From: Parus major
Taxonomy: Eukaryota > Chordata > Aves > Passeriformes > Paridae
Direction: 5' to 3'
Length of the DNA stretch: 64,000 bases
NCBI RefSeq assembly: GCF_001522545.3
Contig: NC_031770.1
Location: 4,586,281-4,650,280 of the forward strand
Below the pieces are notes generated by a model. That model did not search any database. It had not been told where the DNA came from and worked only from the letters and a program-made list of their open reading frames with translations. Below, one piece after another: positions 25,601-40,040 of this stretch (within the stretch, counting starts at the first letter, position 1; every line of letters starts with the position of its first letter). The translations under genes and the position numbers were made by a program.

Positions 25601-27749
25601 GCTGTCATCTCCTGCTCTAGATGTGCCCCTGACTCCACAGCTGTCTAAGGAGCACATGAAGAGTTACAGAGATTTGGATGGCCCTGAAAAGCTGTTGAGA
25701 TGCAAATCCAAAGCAGAGTCATACACCTGGGTGCCTTCACAATTATGCATGATGTACCATGGTCCTGCTCTGCAGGAGGAGAAGAGTTTGAGAGGGTTGG
25801 GAAAGTGGGTGCAAGGAGAAATTATATGAGGGGATGGACAGTGACTCTGCACCTGTTTGCCTGTAGCCTCCTTGGTGAGATGGTGATCGTGTGCTCCAGC
25901 CCTCAGACAGAACACCGAGCACCTGAAATGAGGCATCAAACAACACAAAATAATGCAAAAGGCAATAGATGAGCAACCCACTCAGTTTAGTTTACTTCCA
26001 AGCTTGTGCCCCAGCAAAACAAGATGTCATTTTTTCTCTTGTTCTCTTGGTCCCTTTTCTGTGCACGGTGTGTCTCTGGCAGAAAAACTGCTGCCACAGT
26101 GACACACTAACCCAGTTTAGCCTCAGGTCCTTTTTCTGAGGGGTGGGGGAAAGAACAGACTGTGTGTGCCTGTGACAGTACTTTGTGATAGAGGGGACTA
26201 GGTCTGAGTCTTTGTGCATACAATCCTTGCTGAGAGGGGTGACCTTAAAAATGTTAAATAGATGGAACAGGAATTTGTTAATCACAGACCTGAATTTTCT
26301 GGTATTCCTCTAAGGTTTTGCAGGCCTTTTATTGTCTTCTGAAAGTCTTGTGCACAGTTATTTGGTCATTGTACACCCCATGCTGGATTATTTTTACCCA
26401 GGGTAAAGAAATTTCTGTGTTTCTAACAGATGACACCTGGGTGAAGACTTGTCTAGACACTCCTTAAAATCTTGTCTGTAGGAAATGGGTTTTCAGCTTG
26501 AAGTAAAATCTCAGTGGAGACCAGAATGCTTGTAGACTGAGTATATATTGGCCACTCAAAACAAACTGTCCTATACTGTGGAAGAGATTAAACCTGTGAA
26601 AACCAGAAAATTTCCCACCTTCACCAGGCTTTGATCCTGTATCACCATGTATTAGTTAGTAAAGATTGCTCCTTTAATTGCAGGTATTTATTCTGATTTG
26701 TCTTTGTTCACAATTTACTCTAAAAATCAGTAAATTAGGTATTTCATTCACTCCTTTACTTGGGTAAGTTAACCACAGGAAACTGTCTGAGAGGAAACCT
26801 GTTAAAATTAATTAATTATTTCCTCAAAAGTGTGGGAAAGGCAGAACTAAGGCTGGCTATGCTATCCAGGCACACAGGAGAAGGTGGGAAGAGATGAACT
26901 GTGTATGTTCTACCCCTTGCCCTGCCAGTGTGAATCCTTTCAAACTGCTCAACAGGAAAGGGAGCCTCAAGAAACAGCACTGCTAAAATTACCTGCACCT
27001 CGTTAGTAAGTGCAGGCTCCATCTTGTGAAACTCTGGCTTTGCTGGATAAAATGTTCACAGAAAGAGCTGGAAGGGAACCTCAGCAAAGTAGGCCAAGAC
27101 TAAAATCCCAAGCTTTAGCTGACAAATGGAGTGGGTCTGAAATGATGGTTACCAATGGTGTATTCTCAAGAGGGTCCCCACACAGGGTAAATTTGAGCTC
27201 AGATTTGCTTGGGAAGGAGAAAATTGTGCTCAGGAGAGCTCGAGCACCTTTTCTACAACGTGGTACCTTCCTCCTCCCTCAGTTCCCATTACGCCTCCTC
27301 ACTCTGACAGACAAAACCTTTGTTGACGTTCAGGCTCACAAAATCTCCCACTCTTTTAAAATTAGAAGATTGTTACCTCAATGGGAGAAAGCCAAGTCTG
27401 TTAAAGCTGCAGCAGCAGATACCTGTGAAGGGCCTGGTTTCATGCTTGGGTGCAGTTTGTTCCTCAGTACGTCCTGCCTCTCCTGAGGGAATCAACGCTC
27501 CTTTATCAGACATTCCTGGCATAAGATCGATCCCCTGAAGGTTGTAGCATTTTTAGAGAAGCTGAACTGACAGCCCCTTCCACAGTTTAGTACATGGATT
27601 TCAGGAAGAGGAAAAATTAGCCATAAAGGAAAAATCTTTAATGTCCATCCAGTTCCCTGATCCTGATCCCTTAGAAAGATTGTCTAACAAGACAATGCCT
27701 AACAATGTCTAAAAAGATAATTCTAAGCCATATTTATTGTATGTATGTG

Positions 27750-27767
27750 CACACATATATATGTGTG
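27750..27767. repeat. Perfect 18-bp palindrome CACACATATATATGTGTG
   Basis: The sequence equals its own reverse complement. It is a (CA)/(TA)/(TG) simple-repeat derivative in a gene-free stretch. Confidence 0.9.
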
Positions 27768-30700
27768 AGTTTTAGCTGGTTTTCAATCCACCATGGCGTT
27801 TGCTTGACTCTAGACAAATCATAGAAGCTTTGTATTTGGGCCATTCCTCTTCCTTCTCATTGTCTTTCTGGATTTCCTTGTTCTTTCATTCCATGATTCT
27901 TTTTTCCTTAGGTTTCTGTGGGAGCAGTGGAAGGACATACAGCACAAGCTGTTGGCGAGCTGCCAGGTTGTTTGTCCTGTTTCCTTCAGGTTGTGCCGTG
28001 GGTTGTTTGCATGTTTGGCTCAGTCATGCCAATAAACATTTGCAGATCACAGTGGTGTTTATTCAGAAAAGAAGCCAAAGGTCTCAGACTTAGAACATGA
28101 ATACATGCAAGGTCAGTGTTCTTGTGCTGAGCCACTGCTTTCAAATTCCTATGAATTATTCTGGATTTTTTCTTACTTCGGTTGGCTTCAAATATCTCTT
28201 TGAACATATCTATTCATCAGCATCAAATCAAAAGCTTGGCAGCTATTTCTTGATTAAATAATTATTCCCAAACTAATAAACATCACAGCAGGGTTTAATT
28301 AATACATGTCAGTCATATGGTTTTTTTTCCTCTCTATTTTTTTTTCCTTCCTAAAAATACCATGTTCTGAAATTAGTATCTGCAGAATAAAGGTGTGGGA
28401 TTTTTTCTGCAGTGAGGCATGGGAAAGACAATTCAGGAGTCTGTTGATTGCATCTACTGCTTTTTCTGTTTAGGCATGGATATCTCATGTTTGAAAATTT
28501 CCTGCTAGAAAAGCTGCAAAAATCTCTTTGGAAACCCTCCTTGCCCCTGTAGGACTATTGTCATCATAATAAAAACAACTCTGCTGCAACTTTGTCTTTT
28601 ATGAAGAATCTTCCACTAACAACTTAGTTTTATTAACCACCTCCCAGACCAGAACCCATGGAGAGACTGAGGCAGTGTTGGGGATTTAACTTTATAATTT
28701 AGAAATATTGAACCCCTAAGTGCTGCCCAGGATTGTATGTTTTGCAGTTTTGTGTTTGAAGCATTGGAGCCGCTCTCAATGTGCTGCCTAAGGATGTCAA
28801 GTGTGATGAAGAGATGTTGATACCTTTGACCCTAGATGACACAGCAGCAATTAAGAAACATAATTGCTTGGTTTTGTATTTAGTTCTTTTGGTGTTGTTG
28901 GTAATGAATATCTCTATATTTTAAGCTACAAATAACTTTACCTACTGAGTGAAAAGTGTGTTTTAATGTAAAAAACCAGACAGAACTCCTTAAATTAGTC
29001 TAACAAAATAAAACAGCCTTTTAAATTAAGGGGTTCAGTGTAGTTTTCCTACTTAACAACCTGGTAGTTTTAGCATGTTCATGTTCACACTTCCCAGAGA
29101 CTTATGGGGCAATATATAGAAATCAGGCTTTAAAATGAGCAAGCAGTCACAGTCCCTCAAGTGGATCTCGCTGCCTGACCTTGATGAAATGAATATTTCT
29201 AATGTGCTGAAGGGATGGATAATTATTACCATATTTTGCAAGAAGTGCGGTCTGCTTTGAAGTTGGCAGAATCTTTTCCTGGGGACTTTGTAGGATTAGA
29301 CTTTCTACATGAGCAAAATTGCTTCCTTTAAGGAATGTATTTCCAGATGGAGCGATACTCGGCTCGTGCACACTGAGATGCAGAATGACTTCAAACAGCC
29401 ATGAGATATAATGAGAAGTGATATTATTCATAACCTCATCAAGAACTGCATCCATGGAGATTATGGAACGACCTCATCTTTTATTTGGACCGTGTCACGT
29501 ATTCTGCCTTCAACAGGGGCCCCAGTGAAACACTGGCTGAGCTGATTAATTTATTTTCAATTTACAGGAAGACTTCCATGCCCATAAATATTTTTAGATA
29601 TGTGCATCTATAATATAGCTTTGCACTTAAGTAATGCCTTTGAAGGGGTATTGGAGAAATTATTAGTTCAATTTCTCCAGGAAAGAGTATTCATAAAGGT
29701 TTTGGAGTTTAATCTTATTGTATGGCTTCTTTGATTGCTGAGTCCTGCTTGCACTGCACCCTTTGTTCCCTTGGTTTTACAGGTCTAATCTTTGAAGGAG
29801 GAGAATATTATTTGGCATTCTGTGTATACTTTACTCTATATAAATGATCTGTTTTGATATTTGCTGGTTTTGTAGTAATTGAGTACTTAATTAATAGTAA
29901 ATGTACAGAAAGCATTAAATTTCTTTCCACGTGGAAAGTAATCCCAGGATTTTAAGAAGGCTGAGTTTCCTATCTCCTGTTGAATATGCATTTCCGAGTG
30001 TGCTGGATGGTTGAATGATGTGTTTTTAAATGAATACATATGCTTTATGACAATTAGACAAAATTTGAACAAAAATTTGTCAAACAAGGAGGGCAGTGAG
30101 AAAATCCCCGTGTTTGTGGCAAGAGTTTTCTGCCAACCTTGGCAATGTGCTGAAATTCCAGGAGAACTTTGGGCTGCGGTGATGTGTGCCTTGCTGTGGG
30201 GAGGAATCTTGGTGCCTTCCCCTGTGGAAAGGGAATTTCTGAGCAGCTCTGGAGCAGCCCAGAGTGTCCCTCAATGGTTTATGAAGTCAGTGGTCAGGAG
30301 AATTCCCACTGGGCTCTGCTGAAAGTTCCACTGTGGAGAATGGGAAGACCTTTGGGATGTATCTGAGGGGGTTTTTACCTGCAGGGCCACGAAGGAGAGG
30401 CTGTGCCTGAATTTACAGCCAGGGGTTCTCAGCCAACTGCCCCTCTGTAGCTGTAACTCACAGCTGGAAAGGCAGGGGGCTTTAGGAAGCCTGAAATGAG
30501 GAGTGAGTGCAGACCCAAGGGAATGGTGCTGTGACTCTGTGGTCACAGGAGAGGAGCACTCAGCAGCCTGTGCCCCACAGCCCCAGCGAGGGGCTGCAGC
30601 TCCTGGCTGGGCCCAGCCCCTGCTCTGGGTGTGTATTGCCAGGCAGGGCTGCACACAGAGCTGGGAGTATGAATGAGCTGCTTCTCAGGAGGCAACAGCT

Positions 30701-31825
30701 GAAGGAGCTGAGGTCTTATTTAACCCAAATCCTTCCTCCCAGGAGAGGATCAACTCCACCCTGCTGAATGCAGCATTGTTCTCCTCATGGCCAGGCTTCA
30801 TGGGAACCCCCACAGGACAGCAAGGCTAAGCTGAGGGCTGGGGATGTCTGTCAGCCTATTGTTCCTGGTCTGAATTCCTTGATAAAACGTCTCTCTCGGG
30901 TTTGCCATACACAATTCTCAGCAGCATTTCACTGGCAGAGGATGGGCTGAATTTCCCAAGCTCTTGAGGCTCTTTGCAGCTCGATCCTGGGATGGTTTTT
31001 ACAAGCAGATAGAAATGTTTGTACTGGCAGAGAGGCACAGGATCTGAAAGCACATCTTGTCTCCCAAGATTGTAGCTCTTGACTTGCTGATCAGATGAGT
31101 TTACCTGTGTGTAAGTTTGGATATTGTTCTGCATTTTCCCCGCAGTGGTGTGGGTGATTCTGTGTTCAGTACCAGCCATTGCTGCTCAGTGTTGGGCAAA
31201 GTCCCTCCTGGTTCTCAGGAAAATGTGTGGCACTGGTTTTCCTTTTTGCTGTAACCACTTTACTACATAATATTGGACAAAATTCTCCAGGGTGCGGTGT
31301 GTTAAAGCAGCGTGAAACCCATTGACTCCTTCTCTTCAGAAAGTATAAAAATAGAGACAGCTCTGCAAGCAGAGCACTTTTCCCAGAGTAGAAATAGATG
31401 AAATACGAGGGACCTACACTGCAGAGTGTTTTGGACAGCTTTTAATGACCAGCAGTCATTCTTGTGCTAATCTGTCCCTCTCTAGGAATATTTCCAGTTA
31501 CTCTTGACTTGCGCAAATTCATTTTATTTTCTTCCCTCTGCTGTCAGGCTGTTGCTTAATATCAGCCGGCAGGTGAGAGCTCTCAGGGCTGGGAGGCAGC
31601 AGAAATAAATATTCCAGTGGGAAGGGAGACAGATGTGTGATCACTGCATCAGCTTAAGGAGGGCTGGGGAAGAAGGTGTCATTTATCAAACCCCATTAAC
31701 TTTGCAAGTACTTTCTGCTTCACAGATGAATCTGGACGTTTTCATTACGTAGTAGACAATGACTTGGGTCAGCTGCATAGTATAAAACATTTGGGAATAC
31801 ATTAAAACATTATCTGACAAAGCTT

Positions 31826-31862
31826 TAAAAAAAAAACCAAAAAAACAAACCCAAACCAAAAC
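31826..31862 (+). repeat. A-rich (AAAAC)n tract
   Basis: A ten-A run followed by AAAC and CCAAA units. It could be the decayed tail of a retroposed sequence on the + strand, but the preceding sequence is not recognised. Confidence 0.85.
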
Positions 31863-34800
31863 AGGTCCCAAGTGCATTTGTATGAGCTATTCTTCATTAA
31901 AACAAATAACATTTGTCTCTGTTCAGAGCCAGAGGAGAGAGCACTTTATTTCATCTTTGCTGATAGGGATTGTCTTCTTTTTCCTGCTTACAACTCTGCT
32001 GTAAAATTATGTCTTTTCTTTCAAAACTGGCATTGTTGCAGTAGGTTTTCCAAAGAAGTAGTTGGTAAGCTTTCCCTGCTCAAAGCCACACTGTGAGTAA
32101 AATATGAAAGGGCTGCTTTTTTATATAATTTCTAGTTTCTATTTTATTAAACATGTACATTTTAGCATTAAGCTTTTTTTGTTGTTGTTGTATTTTATTA
32201 TCACAAAACTCATAGATTGTTATCTGGGAATAAAAGAATACATATAAACCTTAAGTTTAAAATGTCCTATGGAGGTATTGAACAAATTATAGTAATGGCA
32301 CAGTTTGCATTCTCTGCAGTTCTTACATTAAAGTATTAATGTGCACCTGCAGTTTTTTCTAAATAACTTTCTAATAATTTTCTAAAAAAACTATTGTGAA
32401 TACAAAATTGCTACAGCCCATTTACACAGGTGCCTGTGGCAGTGACTGGATATAGTTAAATGTCCCTGCTGGGAACATGAGCATCAAGAACTCACTTTAT
32501 ATTCAGCTATGAAGCGTAGCTTTTCTTAATTTTAATGTTTGATGGCACAGACTGAAATAGATGCGTTATGTAATGCTAAAATAGGAGAGAAAGTTGAAGC
32601 AGAGTTGAGAATCCAGCCACCCCCACAACGTAGGTGTCTACGAGTCTGGGGTTGCATCTGAATCAGATGATGAGAGCCTGAAGTTTTCCAAAATGTCAGA
32701 AGTCCCAGTACCAAAATTAAATGCAGACACATAAAGGGACTAAGACAAACAGATGGGGGAGATATAACCCTTGAAACTTGATTCCAGCTTTTGCCCACTT
32801 TGGAGCTTGGAGAGTAGATCTGTAAAGGTGTTTTGGTGGTGGAGGGAGGAGGTGCTTGCAGGAGCCCCAGCGGGCACCTGTGGGCAGATACAGATTTTGG
32901 TAAAGTCACCAAAAAACCTTTTAGAAAATGTTTATTCTTTCTTTTATAAATTAGGAAGAAACTTCTGTATATGAAGCCTGTACCTGATCTGTCAGGTGAA
33001 TTTTAGTGCATGAATCCACCTCAATTTACAAGAACCAGTAGCAAAATGTGGTTAATAAAAGTATCTGATAAAAAGGTGGCTACAAAGCAAAGATTCATTC
33101 TTGTGGTTGGGTCTTGCTTGAGGTGTGGTTTGGTTTTCTCCAGGCTGCTCTTTTTCTGTCTCTTAATTGATACCCCACTTTCATTAACTTATGGAAATGC
33201 AAATGTTACATAGGATGAAGATGTTTCACCAAGAAGGTTCATTAAGTATTGAGGCAGCCAATTAATAGCACTGACTACAAGTACCAGAGCAAGAGATGGT
33301 TTTTGTGTAGGATTAAACTGCATCACGGTATCCAAAGTGAGACACACAGATGCCAAGCCTGTATCCAAGTCCACAGACATCTCCAGAGCAGAGCTGGACA
33401 CCGCTGTTGCTCGGAGAAAATGTACAAGAGGAAACTCAGGAAGGCAGATCCGTCTTGGAAAAAGAGAAATCACATTGCTGTGGTGTCGCATTTCATCTGC
33501 TTTCGGCTTCAGCCACAATTTTCTTCATAAAAGTAAAATTCTGTCAGATGTTACTTGGCTGCCTGACTGATGAAATGATGCCATTCCCTGCCTTGCACAG
33601 TTCCCACACTGTTCTTCTGGAAGCAGGAGCTACCTCCTCCTGTTCCCCGAGTGTCTGATCCTGAGTATTTTGTTAAGCCAGATTTCAGGTCTTGATCTCT
33701 GGGCTCTGCTGGCACCAAAGCTGCACAGCTGGCAGTCAGTGCTCTGGGTTTACTTCAGCACCTGACACAAATTAGGCTCAGGTTTTACTGCTGCTCCTGC
33801 TGGAGAAGGTCTTGCCTCTGTCCTCAGCTCATTTAAAACGTGCTAATTGCTCCGTGGTGTTCAAGTGGATGCAGGGGGTGAATGTTGCACCTGCAACAGG
33901 CCTGAATTTTCTCCCACTGAAATCTTTATGCACTGCTGCAGAGCAGTTCCTCCTGAGCTCGATTTCCAGACATCAGTGGGGTTTTACTTGTCCATAAACT
34001 TCAGGATTGCTTGATGTTTATTCTTTTCAAATTACTAAATAGTGAAAAATACATATTGCCATGCATCACAATTACACCTCATGAATGTAATCTCATATAC
34101 CAGAACAAATGGAGGTAGAACAAATAATTTGAAATAATTTGAGTATGCAAAAAGTTCATTAGGAGTAAAATCTCATTTTCAGTGTTACAAAACAATTCAG
34201 CATCATTAGTATATTGTTGTTTATACATACTTATGAACTTACATCAAATATTTATATTGGCTTAATTTGGAGCTGACATTCAGAAGACTGCACTGATTTA
34301 CAGTGATGAATCCAGGTAAATAATTCTAATCTGTCTGTATTAAAATTCCTTTCTGCAATTAAGCATCATTTTAACTTAGAATTTTGCTCCAAGTGGCAGC
34401 ATGGATTCCAGCCTCCTTTTGTGCTCTATTCCCTTTCCTAGGAAAAGCGTGGAAGGTGCTGTTGCCATGTCTGTTTCCAGCACACACTGTTTATAGTTCT
34501 GCTGTAATTTTAATTTCTCTGGGTGTGCCTTCAAGCCCTGCAGATATGTTTTACCAGATGAAAGCAAAGCATTTGCATCAGAATGCACCCTGGTAGATGC
34601 ACAGCACCCTCCAGAGCCTGCCTGCCAGCTTGGCGTGGTTACACTTGGTACAGAAAGCCACACCGTTGTGCTTTTAAATACTCACCTGTGACATTCTATT
34701 CCAAGTAAGACTTAAGTTTTGAAAGGCACTTGACACATTGGATGTTTGGTCCTTGAGCAGCTCCTGGTTGGACTCAAAACAGCAAAAGCCAGATCAGTGG

Positions 34801-37800
34801 GACTCAGGTGTCCTTGTCTTTGTTCTCAGCATCCATCCTGCTGCTGAGGGCCCAGGGCTGGAGCTGCTGCCTCAGCACAGTCCTGCTTTGAGTGACTTCA
34901 GAATTCAGAGTTAGCTGTGAAACATCCCTCTGGTTTATCAGCCCCCTCAGGGACATCGTTGCTTATCGTCCCTGCTCCCATTTCTCTTCCGATCTTAATT
35001 AATCTCTGTCAAGCAAAGCCACAAATTACTTGTCAGATCAATGACTGGATTCCTCCTGCTCTGCCTTGGGCTTTCAGGAAGAAAGGATCTCACTTACCCT
35101 GGGTGGATTATCAGAGTGGATTATTCTGGGTTCTGCCACCAAGAATAAGGAAAATCTGATCAGGCAGCTGCAGGTCAGTGCATGCTTTATATCGAGCTGT
35201 AGGGAATGAAATTGGCTGCTGAAGACACGCTCCAGTTTGGGAGCTAAACAGGAGTCTGCAAAGCATCTGAGATTCCAAGCTGTGTACTTTTATAGGCATT
35301 TCTAATCAGTTGCACATATTAAGGCTTTGACAGGCTTGGTGAAGTAGGTGCTCAGGATATTCAGTTTATTAAGTTGGAGATTATTGAGTTTCCTCTGAAT
35401 TCTTTAGGTGATGTAGTGTCACTCTTGTGCTTATCATGTGCAGCTGGCTGTGTTTGGGGGTCATGTGTGCAGCAGGGAATAAATGCTGTAACTTGGTTTG
35501 CCTGCATTACTCCAAGATCCCGGTCTGAAAGGATCAACAGGATTTGGAAAACCGTGAAAGCTTTGTTGCTGTTGTTGACTTGAATTGCTGCAGCATAGAT
35601 TTGTTGTCCCTGGGGCAGAATTTCTGTGCAATATCTCTATATTTATTGCTAAAAAGAAAGACTCTTAAGTTACAGGTTATTAATTCTGTCTTAGGCACTT
35701 GCTGCAGGATGGAACTGGAATTTAGCAGAGTCTTGTCTTTGAAGTGTCATAAATGTATTTCTGCTACATTTTATTAACCTTTCTCTGTAATTAAAAAGCT
35801 AATGGCAGTGAGATCTGAGAGTGAGTCTAGTTCAGGTAATTCACCATTCTGACACAGATTTTTAATGGCTCCGGTTGGGTTTGAATTTCTTTGCAGGTAT
35901 TTGTAGGATTTACAAAGGCTGAAGGATGAACTTATCAGAGCTGTTCTAATACTCTTCTCCTGCTTGTACTTCTCTGCTGTGCCACATGTTTTTTGGATTT
36001 CTCTAAATTTTTTTTCCCTAAAAATAAATAAATTCCACTTACTTTATTCATGGTGCCAGCTCATCAGGATTTCTTATGGATCTCAAACTTCTTGATAGCT
36101 ACTAAGCCAGTGTGTTTATTTTATAATACTTTGGACTGACATTACCACTCTTTGCAGGTTGTAGGAGCTGCTACACTCTCTTTGTGCTTAAAATTATTTC
36201 CACTGACACCAAATACTGTTATTGATGCTTGTTACTGCCTCAGTTTAAATCAGACAATACCTCTTTAAGGTCTGTTAGATTCCTCTTCCAGTCTAAAGAA
36301 GTTTCTGTTCTCAGTCATAAATTCAAATTGAAATACTTTTTTTTCCCCCAAATAAAAGCATAATACACATTTTGGAAAGAATTCAGGGGTTTAAAGATCT
36401 GCCAATTTTCCAAGCCAGTTCTTTTTTAATATTACAAGTTACACCTCTCAGTAAGGATCTTCCAAAGCACTAATGCTTTAGCTAGGTGCTGTTTTCCCTG
36501 TCAAGCAGCTTTTCAGTAGTTCTGCATGCCGAGCACTTCCACCACTGAGCCCTTATTTCTTTGCTGTCTGTGAGTTGCATAATACTGCAAAAATTCTATT
36601 AAATTTCAGTATCAATATACTGCTTGAGAGAAGGTTCTTCTGTTTGCAGAAAGCAGTAATAATGTATTCTTTTCTGTACATTTTACCTTTTATTTTTAAC
36701 CTGTTGTCCTTGCACTCAGCTGTCACTTCTTGGAGAGCTGACAGATTGTTTTGTAACCATGGGGGCAACTGCATCTGAATTGGGATTTATTCACTGGGAG
36801 GGAAGAGTCAGAACAGATCGTGAACCACTGCAAAAACAAACAAACCTTATTGTCCCTGTGTGGGAAATCAGTCTCTGTGAAAAATGTCCTTATTGAGGAG
36901 ATCTTCCAGAGGGCTGTGTCACCACATCCATGGCCTTGGGAGCCTGGTGAATGGCTGGAGCACCAACAGCCTGGAGAGAGTTCTGACAGCAGCATCAGGC
37001 CCACAATGGGAACTCCACTCCTTCCTAATGCTTCTCCTGTACAAATGAAACCTTTTATTTATAGGAACAAATTTGGGAGGCTTTCCTTTAACCACTGTCA
37101 TGAAAAGCTGCTGAGAAGCTGCTTTCCTCTCCCTGATACAGAGCCCTAATCCCTACAGCCCAGCTCCAAGGCTCTCTCTATCCTGGCATTTGGTTTGCCT
37201 ATTAAAAAAGAATTTCCCTCTTCAAATCTATGTGCTAAGGCACAACTGTCACAGTGCTTTAGCAGCGAAGTTTACAGAAATAACGTTCTAACATTTTTAT
37301 TGCTGTTTATATTGCTTTAAAGTACCTGATTTGTGACCAGTGGACAGTTTTATTGCCTTCTGTGAGCTTTGTGTCTCAGGCAGAATGCTTTTATTATTTA
37401 ATGGATACTGTTGATTTTGGGGAAGCACCTCCCTTTGGATGATATTATCCTGCTAAAAGAGAACAATCCTTTAAAAATCCACAAGGATCTTAACTCTTGA
37501 TCTTTAGGATTTGATGGCTGTGGGCACAGGAGTGCCCAGGGGCTTGAGCCACTTGGTAATGCCAGGAAAATTCCAGTGTCGATCCAAAAGTGCGGGAGGC
37601 TTCAGGGAACTCAGAAGTGAATGTGACACAGCCAGAAGGTTGTTAGCTTTTTGTGCCTTTGTCACCTCAGCTCTAGATGTGGAGTCTAAAGGCACAAAGA
37701 ATGTTTTTTTGGTAGTTCCAGCTGTTTTCAGTACTCCTGTGTGGGTCTCCACCAGGCTGGAGCATCTCTACAATGAGCTGACAGTGAAACTGTTGGAAAA

Positions 37801-40019
37801 AACTGAAGAGCTGTAAAGTGATCCAAGACCAGGGATTAGTCAGGTGTTGCACAGTTCATGTCAGATTACTTTTCCTCTGTATTAATTGTCATTTTACTTG
37901 CCTAAAACCTGGACACCCAGCCTGGTTGTCCCTCGTGGTACAGCTGTAGCAGTAGGCATCTCCCTCTGGAAGTGCCTGTCTTGTTCCATTGGCCAAGAGA
38001 GGATTTATATTGAGTTTGGGCAAAATGCCAAACTGCTTTTGGGAAAGTGTGCTGAGACAAAGCCCCACGCTGGATTTTTGTGATGGGTTTCCATGCAGTG
38101 TCCCATTTATTATTCCCTTGCTCTTCGGAGGATTTGGATTCCATCTCCAATCTCCCCACGAGGCCCAGGTCTTCACAGAAAAGGGAAATGTCATCTTAAA
38201 TTGCATGGAAAGTTTCTTAAAGTCCATTCAAGCCTCTGCAGTTTCCAGGCAGGGCCAGATGGCAGAGGTGTCTCTCCACGTCCTTGTTGTAGTGGTGAAA
38301 CAGCCCTGGGTGCAGTGAAAATAAATGTTTGTGCCACCTGGTATGAACAAGTGTTTGAATCTGAATTTAATCCAGGTGTCATTTTCTGTCTGGAGCTGCT
38401 TAACGTTGAGCTTTGGAGGGGATTCACTGTAGAAATGTGAGAGCAAAATGATGTTGGCCCAATGGGGGATGTCTTTTTTACATCTGGCCTTCTACCTCTG
38501 TCAGTTTGTACAGAAACACTGTAATTATCAAGGGGCTTTTTTACCTGCTGGGAAGCATCACAAGTAGGGGTCGTTCCCTGTGTGTTTGTACTATTTACAA
38601 TATACCTTGTTAGACCATGTTTAGAATATAAATGAATTAATTTAATGCAGGCAGTTCCTGTAATTGCAAGGGAGCAGCCCCGGTGCTGCTGCTTGTCATA
38701 CCTGAGGATCAAGACACTGAGAAATTATCTCCCCACACCTTTTCTCTGGTAGCTTTAATTAGCTGGGATTTTACAGCCTGGGCTGAGCTTGCTGGGCTCA
38801 CAATTAGTAAACCCAGCAGAATGAACAAACAGCTTGGAAATCTGGTGAAGCAATAAGTGTGAAGCCCTTCATGTATGGGAACATCATGCTGCTGCTAAAT
38901 CCAGGGACAAAGCAAGCCTGGGCTATAAAAATCCTCAGGAGGCAATTTCCACAGCCAGTTAAAATGCCAGTGTGTTTGACTGCATCCTACAGCACGTGCC
39001 ATTTAATGAGCATGTGATTGCCAAAATCTGAATTAAGTTACAAAGCTGGAATCAAGTGGGTTTGTGAACTTGGAAAAAGGAGAAATGAAATAATTCCAGT
39101 CAGAATTGTAAGCGGTGTCAGGATGGTCACATAGATCTACCACAAACAATTGAAAGTCATTTCCTAAAAATGGGTTGTTAAGGGGATATCTGGGGGAGCA
39201 GAAATGTTCTTTTCCATCCCATGAGGAAGTGAAATGATCATCCAGGGACAGAGCCAGTGTGTAGGGTGTTACAGGTTATCTCTAGGATTCCTGAATGGAT
39301 TGGACATGGATTAGACCTGAACACTTTACAGATGCCTCTGGCTGAGAATCTGCCTGATGTACCCAGTGTGGTTTAATAGGAAATGACTGAAATTATCAAC
39401 AAGAAAGGAGAATAACTGCAGGCTAATAGTGAATCTGATTTTGTTCTTTAACACTGAAGCCTCTTCTGGTCCAGATCAGTGTCAGGCTGTATCAGGAGCT
39501 ACTGTGATTCAAGCAAGATGAGATTCTTTGATCACGGATGTCCTTGTCATTTAAAATGTGATTAATGCAACCATGGATTAGGATGTGATTGTGCACTAAG
39601 AGTATTGCATGACTTTTAAAAATAAATAAAGTCACTAAAGACATTCTGAATTAACAAAAACTTCCAAAGTGGATATTGCAAATTTAAATTTGTTTTTGCT
39701 CAGGTCAAAAACATCCAGATATTTCATTGGAGAAAAGAAAAAGAATAATATTTTCTATTTTTTTTTATTTCTCCTGGAAGTTCCTACCAGCAATGAACTG
39801 TGGGTTATCCCATGGGGGAGGCACCCTCATCCAGAACTGGGGTGTTTTGGGGTGAAGCCCTGGAGGGTGGCAGGTGACAGGGCTGCATTAAGGGCAGCAG
39901 CTTGTACAGAAACAGCATTTTTGCAAGTCCAGAGTCCACCAGGCTTTAGTTTTCCATGCTTCCAGGAAACTGAGTTTTCTTCTGGTGTTTATTGTTTGTT
40001 TGTTTTTCAGGTTTGGTGA

Positions 40020-40040
40020 TTTTTTTTTTTTTGTTTTTTT
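40020..40040 (+). repeat. Poly(T) tract
   Basis: A near-continuous run of T broken by one G. It follows TTTGTTTGTTTTTCAGG, so the local sequence resembles a 3' splice site next to a homopolymer. Confidence 0.9.

Noticed and set aside
30400..30700. GC-rich patch suggestive of a CpG island promoter
   Set aside because: GC-rich but nearly CpG-free, with no promoter motif or exon; ordinary avian GC-rich patch.
38191..38712. 173-codon open frame on the minus strand
   Set aside because: No motif or similarity and no gene-like context.
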